Positions 57,667 through 64,000 of a stretch of 64,000 bases of DNA are shown here, one piece after another. Within the stretch, counting starts at the first letter, position 1. Each line of letters starts with the position of its first letter. Source of the DNA: Actinoallomurus sp040655075 (GTDB lineage Bacteria > Actinomycetota > Actinomycetes > Streptosporangiales > Streptosporangiaceae); contig NZ_JBFAJC010000008.1 of assembly GCF_040655075.1 (NCBI RefSeq), positions 224,384 to 288,383 of the forward strand, written 5' to 3'. The notes beneath the pieces were generated by a model that searched no databases, was not told where the DNA came from, and saw only the letters and a program-made list of their open reading frames with translations. The translations under genes were made by a program, and so were the position numbers.

Positions 57667-59387
57667 CACCCCCGGCTGACCAGAGCGCGATCAAACGCGC
57701 GGCTGCACCCCTTCCACTCGATGAGGCCCTGGCCGACCTGCGGGACCAGATCGCCTCCTTCCGGTTCGTCCTTGACGCCCCAGGCGTCGAGGAGGCCCGT
57801 ACGACCCAGCAGGATCTGCTCAATCAGCTCGACGACTACCTTCTGCCGCGCGTGCGTCAAAAGGACGCCCCGCTGCTGGTGGTGCTCAGCGGGTCGACCG
57901 GCGCGGGCAAGTCCACGCTGGTCAACACGCTCGTCGGTGAGCGGGTCAGTGCGACCGGCGTGCTCCGGCCCACGACGAGCAGCCCGATCCTGGTCTGCCA
58001 CCCCGACGACGCCGACTGGTGGCTCGACGAGCGTTACGTCCTGCCCGGCTTCGGGCGGGTGCCCGGCCCGGCGCCCGACGCCGTCGTCGGCGACCAGCTG
58101 GTGATCATGAAGAGCGACGTGCTGCCCAAGGGCCTGGCGCTGCTCGACAGCCCGGACGTCGACTCGGTGTTCGAGGACCACCACGAGTTCGCCTCTCAGT
58201 TCCTGTCGGCGGCCGACGTGTGGATCTGCGTGACCACGGCGGCCCGCTACGCCGACGCGCTGGTCTGGCGCCTGCTGCACCGAGCCCGCGACCACGGCGC
58301 CACCCTTGGAGTGGTCCTGTCCCGCGTCCCGGAGGGCGGCGAGGAGGTCGTCGGGCACTTCACCGAGATGCTCAAGGACAACGGCCTGGAGCAGGCGGCG
58401 CAGTTCGTCATCCCCGAGACCACGGTCTCCGGGGGGATGCTGCCCTCCGAGGCGGCCGACGAGGTCCAGATGTGGTTGGGCGGCATCAGCGAGGACGAGG
58501 ATGGCCGAGCGGAGGTCATCAGGTCTACTCTGGGTGGCGTGCTCGACACCTTCCGTACCCGCGTCCCCGAGCTGGCCGCGAAGGTCGAGGATCAGGTCGC
58601 CCTCCGCACGATGCTCCGCGAGGAGGTCGAGGCCGCCTACGCCACCGGCCTGGCCGAGCTGGACGAGGCCACCCGCAACGGCTCCCTGCTGCGCGGTGAG
58701 GTGCTCGCCCGATGGCAGGACTTCGCCGGCACCGGCGACCTCGAGCGCGCCCTGCACGCCGGGCGCGGCCAGACCGGCCACCGCGGCAGCAGCCGGCGCA
58801 AGCGCAGCCCCGCGCGGGTCCGCGCGCTCAAGGCCGCCCTGCGCAGCGCGCTCGAGTCCCTCATCATGGCCGGCGCCGAGCGCGCCGCCGAGGAGGTCGT
58901 GAAGCGCTGGCAGGACCGGCCGGCCGGCGCCATGCTGCTGGCCGGGCGCGAGGAGGCGCTCGACCGCGCCTCCGCCGAGCTGCCCCGCCGCGTCACCCGG
59001 GCCGTCAGCGCCTGGCAGGACCACATCGCCGAGCTGATCCGGACCGAGGGTGTCACCAAGCGATCGGTGGCCAAGTTCGTCTCCTACGACGACGAGGCCC
59101 TGGCCCTCGTGCTGATGGTCGGCCTGTTCGGCTTCGGCACCAGCGAGATCGCGGTCGAGGGCGGCACCAGCGCCGTGCCGCAGCGGCTGCTCAAGGCGCT
59201 GTTCGGCGCAGAGTCGCTGCGGAGCATGAGCGCCAAGGCGCGCGCCGACCTGCGCGGCCGCGTCGGCATGCTGTTCGACGAGGAGGGCATCCGGTTCGGG
59301 CAGGTGCTCGACGGCGCCGGCGTGCCCGACGAGACCACCCCCGTCCAGCTCTACCAGGCCACATACAACCTCGAGGTCGCCCGGTGA
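57663..59387 (+). CDS. Large GTPase/dynamin-like P-loop protein 1
   Basis: A 574-residue protein. G1/P-loop is LSGSTGAGKSTLVNTLVG (about residue 77), LRPTTSSPILV is the switch 1-like Thr segment and ALLDSPDVDSVFEDH is the G3-like DxPD. The canonical G4 NKxD is not obvious; VLSRVPEGG stands at that place. A long helical region follows (about 280-570), with one hydrophobic segment (ALALVLMVGLFGFGTSEIAV). It overlaps the cobA stop by four bases (GTGA), although a metabolic link is unlikely. A paralogue follows after 19 bp. The pair with SsbB suggests a role in chromosome or septum biology. Confidence 0.8.
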   Translation: MTPPADQSAIKRAAAPLPLDEALADLRDQIASFRFVLDAPGVEEARTTQQDLLNQLDDYLLPRVRQKDAPLLVVLSGSTGAGKSTLVNTLVGERVSATGVLRPTTSSPILVCHPDDADWWLDERYVLPGFGRVPGPAPDAVVGDQLVIMKSDVLPKGLALLDSPDVDSVFEDHHEFASQFLSAADVWICVTTAARYADALVWRLLHRARDHGATLGVVLSRVPEGGEEVVGHFTEMLKDNGLEQAAQFVIPETTVSGGMLPSEAADEVQMWLGGISEDEDGRAEVIRSTLGGVLDTFRTRVPELAAKVEDQVALRTMLREEVEAAYATGLAELDEATRNGSLLRGEVLARWQDFAGTGDLERALHAGRGQTGHRGSSRRKRSPARVRALKAALRSALESLIMAGAERAAEEVVKRWQDRPAGAMLLAGREEALDRASAELPRRVTRAVSAWQDHIAELIRTEGVTKRSVAKFVSYDDEALALVLMVGLFGFGTSEIAVEGGTSAVPQRLLKALFGAESLRSMSAKARADLRGRVGMLFDEEGIRFGQVLDGAGVPDETTPVQLYQATYNLEVAR

Positions 59388-59406
59388 CCGAGGAGGATCG
59401 CGACCG

Positions 59407-61137
59407 ATGACGACGACCACCCCCGGCGTCTCCGGCACGTCCCAGGAGACCGAGCCAGAGCAGACGGAGCAGGCGACCCCGGCTCCCGAGCCTCCCGCAC
59501 CGCCGTCCGACGCGTCCGGGCTCACCCACCGCCTGGCCACGCTCGACCGGCTCGTCGAACTCGGCGACGGCCGCGTCGACCAGGCGCTCATGGACGACGC
59601 CGCCGAGCTCCTCGGCCGCGCCGGCCAGCGGCTGCGGCTGTCCGGCGACCACACGATCGTCGCGCTCGCCGGCGGCACCGGCAGCGGCAAGTCGTCGCTG
59701 TTCAACGCCGTCTGCGGTCTTGAGCTGTCGCCCACCGGCCTGCGCCGCCCGATGACCTCCGCCGCGCACGCCTGCGTCTGGGGCCTCGACGGCGCCGGGC
59801 CGCTCCTCGACTGGCTCGAGATCGGCAAGCGGCACCGCTACGCCCGGGCCAGCGCCCTCGACCAGACGACCGGCGGCGGCGCCGGCTCGCTGGAGGGCCT
59901 CATCCTGCTGGACCTGCCCGACCACGACTCCATCCGATCCGAGCAGGTCGCCGAGGTCGACCGGTACGTCGGCGTCGCCGACCTGCTGATCTGGGTGCTC
60001 GACCCGCAGAAGTACGCCGACTTCGCCGTGCACCGGCGCTACCTTGAGCCCCTTGCCGGACACGACGGCGTGAGCCTCATCGTCCTCAACCAGGTCGACC
60101 GCCTCGCGCCCGAAGAGATCGACGAGTGCGTGAAGGACCTGCGGCGCCTGCTGGAGGCCGAGGGCCTGCGCGACCCCCGCATCCTGACGACCTCGGCCAA
60201 GTCCGGCGCCGGGATCGACGACTTCCGCGAGGTCGTCGCGGACACCGTGGCCGCGCGGCGGGCCCGCACCCAGCGCCTCGTCGCCGACCTGGACCGGCTC
60301 ATCCAGCGGTTCGAAGGCGCCTTCGGCGACATGGAGCCGCCCACCACGGTCGACGCCAAGCGCACCGCCGCGCTCGTCGAGGCGCTCGTGGACGCCGCCG
60401 GCATCCCGGCCGTGGCCGAGGCGATGGAGAGCGCGTACGAACTCCGCGCCCTGGACTACGTCGGCTGGCCGCTCGCCCGCCTCGCCGTCCGGCTCCGCAG
60501 CGATCCGCTGCGCCGCATGCGCCTCGTCGAGCTCCGCGACGAGCTGCGCTCGGCGTTCACCACCCCCGTCAACGCTCAGCAGGCCCACGTCGACAATGCC
60601 CTGCAGGACGTCGCGGAGGACGTCGTACGCGACCTGCCGGCCTCCTGGCGGCGGTCGGTGCGCGAGGCCGGCCGGTCCAACGCAGAGGCGCTCCCCGAGG
60701 CCCTCGGCACCTCGCTCCGCGACGTCGTCCCCGCGTTCAACCAGGTGCCGGCCGGGTGGTGGGCGGTGCGCGTCTGGCAGTACCTGCTGCTCGTCGTCGC
60801 CGCCGTCGGCGTCGTCTGGCTTGGCGCGATCGGCGCCTTCGCCGGTCTGAAGCTGGCCCACGCGCCGACCCGCCTCCTCGGCGAGGCGGACGTCGCACCG
60901 TACGTCGCGCTGGTGTTCGTGTGCGTCCTCGGCCTCGGCGCGCTGACGGCCCTGGCCGCCCGGAACATGATCGCCATGACGTCGGTGAAGCACAGCGAGC
61001 GGATGGAACAGCAGATGCGCGAGGGCGTCGTCACCGCCGCCCGCGAACTCGTCATCGAGCCCATTGAGCAGGAGCTCGCCGTGTACGCACGGTTCCGCGA
61101 CGAGGCGGGCCACGCGATCCGTGACGTCGCCCCATAA
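59407..61137 (+). CDS. Large membrane-anchored GTPase 2 (YfjP-like)
   Basis: A 576-residue GTPase with all G motifs: G1 AGGTGSGKSSLFNA (about 93), G3 DLPDHDS, G4 NQVD and G5 TTSAKSGAG. The N-terminal 35 residues are Thr/Pro/Glu-rich and disordered. Two membrane helices lie at about 455-480 and 500-520 (YLLLVVAAVGVVWLGAIGAF; VALVFVCVLGLGALTALAA). The layout, G domain plus late paired transmembrane helices, resembles YfjP/dynamin-like membrane GTPases. The ATG follows GAGGAGG. It is probably co-transcribed with GTPase 1. Confidence 0.88.
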   Translation: MTTTTPGVSGTSQETEPEQTEQATPAPEPPAPPSDASGLTHRLATLDRLVELGDGRVDQALMDDAAELLGRAGQRLRLSGDHTIVALAGGTGSGKSSLFNAVCGLELSPTGLRRPMTSAAHACVWGLDGAGPLLDWLEIGKRHRYARASALDQTTGGGAGSLEGLILLDLPDHDSIRSEQVAEVDRYVGVADLLIWVLDPQKYADFAVHRRYLEPLAGHDGVSLIVLNQVDRLAPEEIDECVKDLRRLLEAEGLRDPRILTTSAKSGAGIDDFREVVADTVAARRARTQRLVADLDRLIQRFEGAFGDMEPPTTVDAKRTAALVEALVDAAGIPAVAEAMESAYELRALDYVGWPLARLAVRLRSDPLRRMRLVELRDELRSAFTTPVNAQQAHVDNALQDVAEDVVRDLPASWRRSVREAGRSNAEALPEALGTSLRDVVPAFNQVPAGWWAVRVWQYLLLVVAAVGVVWLGAIGAFAGLKLAHAPTRLLGEADVAPYVALVFVCVLGLGALTALAARNMIAMTSVKHSERMEQQMREGVVTAARELVIEPIEQELAVYARFRDEAGHAIRDVAP

Positions 61138-61253
61138 GTACGCGGAGTTATCCACAGTTCGCGGAGAGGCCTGGTGAGCGGGGTCTCGGATCCTCGACGG
61201 TGGGTGTGACGGCGGCGGCGCAGGGCCGCCGCGCACGCACCCGAGGAGCCTTA

Positions 61254-61787
61254 GTGAACGACGCGCTGATCACCGTCATCGGTTTCGTGGCGGCCGAGCC
61301 CCACTTCGAGGTCCTGTCCAGCGGCACCGCCCTGATGTCGCTCCGCATCGGCAGCACCCCGCGCCGCTTCGACCGCGACCTCGGCCAATGGCGCGACGAG
61401 GATCCGATGTTCCTGACCGTGACCTGCTGGCGGTCCCTGGCCACCAACCTCCAGGAAGTCGATTTCAAACGCGGCGATCCGGTCATCGTCACGGGCCGGC
61501 TCCGGCTCCGGGAGTACGCCAAGGACGGGCAGACGCGCTTCTCCGCCCAGATCGAGGCGACCACGGTCGGCCACGACCTCAGCCGCGGCGTCGCCCGGCT
61601 GCAGCGGTCCCAGCGCTCCGCCGTCAACCTCGCGGAGGACCGCCGTCAGGCCGACGACCTCGCCGACCGCTGGATCGAGTCGGAGGAGCGCGCCGACGGC
61701 ACCGAGGAGCTCACCCCCCAGGTCGCCGGGGGAGCCGACGAGTCCGACGAGACCACCGAGCCGCCCGCGTTCCGGGCGGTGGCCTGA
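61254..61787 (+). CDS. ssb: Single-stranded DNA-binding protein, SsbB-like
   Basis: A 177-residue SSB. The OB-fold at 1-110 has ITVIGFVAAEPHFEVLSSG, FLTVTCWRSLATNLQEV and VIVTGRLRLREYAKDGQ. The C-terminal tail is acidic but ends PPAFRAVA, lacking the DDDIPF tip of replicative SSBs that recruits partners. This fits the actinomycete SsbB paralogue, which in Streptomyces is linked to chromosome segregation in sporulation. Start is GTG at 61254 with GAGGAG upstream. It follows the two GTPases on the same strand. Confidence 0.9.
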   Translation: MNDALITVIGFVAAEPHFEVLSSGTALMSLRIGSTPRRFDRDLGQWRDEDPMFLTVTCWRSLATNLQEVDFKRGDPVIVTGRLRLREYAKDGQTRFSAQIEATTVGHDLSRGVARLQRSQRSAVNLAEDRRQADDLADRWIESEERADGTEELTPQVAGGADESDETTEPPAFRAVA

Positions 61788-61878
61788 TGCGCCCCGCCGG
61801 CGTCTCCTGGGCCCGCTCGCCGAAACCTGCCACGTCCCGGGCCGGATAGGCCGACCAGGAGGTGCCCGTACGCCATGA

Positions 61879-61913
61879 CCGGGTGGCGGCAGTGGGCCAC
61901 TGCCGCCACCCGG
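61879..61913 (+). terminator. 17-bp perfect hairpin terminator after ssb
   Basis: Arms 61879-61895 (CCGGGTGGCGGCAGTGG) and 61897-61913 are exact reverse complements around a single G (the innermost pairs must open). It lies 92 bp after the ssb stop. The rest of the gap to 62062 shows no recognisable gene. Confidence 0.8.
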
Positions 61914-62062
61914 CAGGGAAGAGGGCTGCCGCCGAGCCGGTGCCCGCGAGGTCGTGCGTCCCGGCATCCAATCCGTGGGCAGTCAACGCCCCGACAGGCT
62001 GACCTCGCTCGAATTTTCGAATCGCCGAGCAGAACGCCGATGCGATTCGCTACCGTGCGTAT

Positions 62063-62245
62063 ATGCCTTGTCGCCTATCGGCAAGTGGGGTGAACAGATC
62101 CCTTCCAGACAGTTACCTGGACCTGCTCAACGACATCAAGTGTGAGATCACTGCGGCGCTGTCCATGGAGGATCAGTTGGCCCGCACCGTCGCTGACGCA
62201 CTGCCGGCCGAAAATGGGCGGTTTCCGTCCGGTCGTGTCGCATGA
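62063..62245 (+). CDS. 60-codon ORF coupled to the TnpB-like gene; DUF1016 N-terminal fragment
   Basis: Residues 10-32 read VNRSLPDSYLDLLNDIKCEI and then TAA, closely following the first helix of DUF1016/YhcG proteins (LP-x-Y-x-x-LL-x-DIK-x-x-I-x-x-A). The rest (MEDQLARTVADALPAENG) does not fit that family. The stop overlaps the ATG of the TnpB-like gene (ATGA). GTG 62090 is an alternative start at the edge of the DUF1016-like part. It is either a small partner protein or the stub of a YhcG nuclease gene interrupted by the TnpB-like element. Confidence 0.5.
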   Translation: MPCRLSASGVNRSLPDSYLDLLNDIKCEITAALSMEDQLARTVADALPAENGRFPSGRVA

Positions 62246-64000
62246 GAAGCCGTAAGCTTGCGCTGGCCGTCGGTCAGGCGGCCCGGACCGCGGCCGCCTG
62301 CGTTCTGCTGCGTGGCGGGGCGGATGAGAAGACCAGTGAAGCCCTGACGGCTCGGGCGATGGCCGAGCGGGTGGGGTGGTGCGAGGATCTGGTCGCGGGG
62401 ATGACCGGAGACCTGCTGGCCGGGCATTGGAACGCCGGTGATGTGGCCGTGTTGGCCGCCGGGGTGGATGGCGTGGGTCGCATCTTGCCGTCGAGTGCGT
62501 GGATGGCGTTGCGCCGCCTGGGCTGGGCCGTGACCGTCCCCGAGGGAGTGAAGGTCAATGACCGGATCGTGCGGATGGCTCAAGAACAAGCCGGGCGGAT
62601 CCTGCGCGGTGCACAGCACCGCGCCGAGACGGTCGCCGGGATCCTGGGGACCTGGCCCGCCGACCCGTTCAAGCGCACGCCGGCCGAATGGGACGCCGTC
62701 CGCGAAGCGATCCTCAACGGTGGGACCCTGCCCAGCGGCGTGATCAGGGCGCGCACGAGGCAGGTCGCCGCGTTCGTCGCCGGGCATGGGCGGCTTCCGG
62801 TCGATGTGTTCGAACTTGAGGATGTGCCGAACGCGGCGCGGATGCTGGTGCTGGCCGCGGTGGACCGCCAGCAGGCCACCCTGGAACGCGCCGACGACGA
62901 CCCAGCCAGGGCGCTGCTGCGGCTGCAACTGCCCACCCGACCGGATCCGCGCTCATACGCCGACTGGACCTGGGTGGCCTGCCCGATCACACTGCCGCCC
63001 ACAGTCCCGCCGGACGCGGTACTGCACTTGCCGACACTCCGACGGCAGGGCCGAATAGTACGCGCGGATCTGGCGTTCTCCCACCCCGTTCCCAAGACTG
63101 AGTCGAAGGGTCACACGACGGCGCTGGGCGTGGACTGGGGTCTGAACACCCTGCTCAGCGCGGGCCCGTGTCGTTTGCAGCCGGACGGAACCATCACTGC
63201 CCTGGGGGCTGGGGCGATGTTCCGGGCCGGTGGGGTGATGGCCCGCCAGCACCGGCTCCGCCGCCACGGCGAACACCTGAACGCCAAAACGGACACCTAC
63301 ACCCGCCTCATCAGCGGCCAGGAGGACCATCACCTGGTCGTCAAGCACGCCGTCCTGCAGGCCGAGAGCGAGTACGTGGCTGATCGACGGTCGGGCCTGA
63401 ACGACGCGCTCGCCTGGGCGGCGGCGCGGTGGGCGGTGGATCAGGCGGTCGCTGTGGGCGCGAGTGTGATCTATGTGGAGGATCTGCGGTCGATGGAGGC
63501 CAAAGGCATGGGCCGCACCCTCAACACCCGCCTCTCCCAAGCGGTACGCGGACAGATCACCGCCAACGTGCGGCACCTGGCCGCCGAGACCGGCATCGCC
63601 GTGGTCACCGTCCCGGCCCGCAACACCTCCAAGCACTGCCCCCAATGCCTGCTGCCACTACGGCACTGCAAAGCACCCGACCGGCCCACCACCCCCGGCT
63701 GGAAGTGGGCGATCTGCCCCGACCCCGACTGCGGCTGGCAGGGCGATCGCGACCACGGTGCGTGGCGGCGTATCGCTGCGCGCGGCCTGACCCACCAGCA
63801 CAACACCACTGTCGTTGACCGCGGCACCGGTCAGATGGCCATACCCGGTGTGGTTGACAAGCTCGAAGTGGACGCGGTCGTCACGTCGATCGCGTCTCCT
63901 CAGGCGACCGGGGGTGACCGGTCCAAGACTGGCCCTACCCCGCGCCGATCTCCACGCCCCGTGCCCAGGCGACGCGGGGCACCCTCCACCCCCGACCCTC
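62242..64000 (+). CDS. TnpB/Cas12-like RuvC nuclease, 3' end outside window
   Basis: 586 codons are visible with no stop. The RuvC nuclease core is complete: D298 in TALGVDWGLNTLLS (RuvC-I), E413 in SVIYVEDLRSMEAKG (RuvC-II) and D504 in GWQGDRDHGAWRRI (RuvC-III). A zinc ribbon lies between II and III (SKHCPQC and CPDPDCGW). TnpB relatives are RNA-guided nucleases of IS605/IS607 elements and ancestors of Cas12. The region before RuvC-I is about 100 residues longer than in usual TnpB (RuvC-I near 190), and no TnpA gene or CRISPR array is visible. The tail (from about 540) is Pro/Arg-rich. ATG 62242 overlaps the preceding ORF. Confidence 0.82.
   Translation, partial: MRSRKLALAVGQAARTAAACVLLRGGADEKTSEALTARAMAERVGWCEDLVAGMTGDLLAGHWNAGDVAVLAAGVDGVGRILPSSAWMALRRLGWAVTVPEGVKVNDRIVRMAQEQAGRILRGAQHRAETVAGILGTWPADPFKRTPAEWDAVREAILNGGTLPSGVIRARTRQVAAFVAGHGRLPVDVFELEDVPNAARMLVLAAVDRQQATLERADDDPARALLRLQLPTRPDPRSYADWTWVACPITLPPTVPPDAVLHLPTLRRQGRIVRADLAFSHPVPKTESKGHTTALGVDWGLNTLLSAGPCRLQPDGTITALGAGAMFRAGGVMARQHRLRRHGEHLNAKTDTYTRLISGQEDHHLVVKHAVLQAESEYVADRRSGLNDALAWAAARWAVDQAVAVGASVIYVEDLRSMEAKGMGRTLNTRLSQAVRGQITANVRHLAAETGIAVVTVPARNTSKHCPQCLLPLRHCKAPDRPTTPGWKWAICPDPDCGWQGDRDHGAWRRIAARGLTHQHNTTVVDRGTGQMAIPGVVDKLEVDAVVTSIASPQATGGDRSKTGPTPRRSPRPVPRRRGAPSTPDP

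Overview
The window is high-GC DNA with GTG/TTG starts, GTGA/ATGA stop-start overlaps, XRE-DUF397 and XRE-flavoprotein pairs, an F420-type luciferase-like oxidoreductase and an SsbB-type single-strand binding protein. This points to a filamentous actinomycete, most likely of the Streptosporangiales/Thermomonosporaceae type; the genus cannot be fixed from the sequence. No rRNA or tRNA gene was seen.

Layout. 1-9 kb: the N-terminal part of a Ser/Thr protein kinase, a quinone oxidoreductase, a HelR-like RNA polymerase-recycling ATPase, a TetR regulator divergent from a drug-efflux MFS protein, and a second (MHS-type) MFS protein; between the two transporters lie decayed pieces of both. 9-15.6 kb: an aldo/keto reductase, a four-gene XRE/flavoprotein module bounded by 84-bp direct repeats, an AsnC-EamA divergent pair and a cytochrome P450. 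15.6-22.3 kb: a DUF1963-like protein and three HxlR regulators, each divergent from a redox-type gene (NmrA, Ohr, NmrA), plus a desaturase and a Nudix hydrolase. 22.4-30.8 kb: a LacI-controlled ABC sugar importer, cytosolic GH5 glycosidase, ROK kinase and ManA, consistent with uptake and breakdown of a beta-mannoside. 30.8-35.1 kb: debris (two truncated genes meeting tail to tail), another MFS exporter and an N-terminally truncated secreted-type protease. 35.1-40.9 kb: methyltransferase/CGNR pair, esterase, XRE-DUF397 pair, an orphan DUF6504 gene behind a LexA-type box, and a luciferase-like oxidoreductase behind a KstR-like palindrome.

40.9-57.7 kb is the centrepiece: a cobalamin-riboswitch-led cluster with a ChlI/ChlD-like chelatase subunit, cobO, cbiA, a GNAT enzyme, cobI, cobM, cbiD, cbiET, a cbiG-cobJ fusion, a 2x[4Fe-4S] ferredoxin, cobH, cbiX, a cobC-like aminotransferase, cobT and cysG/cobA. 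Most junctions overlap by a few bases, so translation is probably coupled. CbiX, CbiD and CbiG indicate early cobalt insertion, while the ChlID-like protein is of a kind linked to late-insertion or other chelatases. CobK/CbiJ, CobN, CobQ, CobD, CobP and CobS are not in the window. Four separate tandem repeats (22, 42, 63-66 and 31 bp units) lie in or beside this cluster, one of them inside the cobC reading frame, and at least one unannotated-looking small membrane protein gene (38 aa) sits between the ferredoxin and cobH.

57.7-61.8 kb: two large GTPases, the second with two membrane segments, followed by an SsbB-like ssb. 62-64 kb: a TnpB/Cas12-like RuvC nuclease gene with an unusually long N-terminal region, running off the window end, translationally coupled to a 60-codon ORF that looks like a fragment of a DUF1016/YhcG N-terminal domain.
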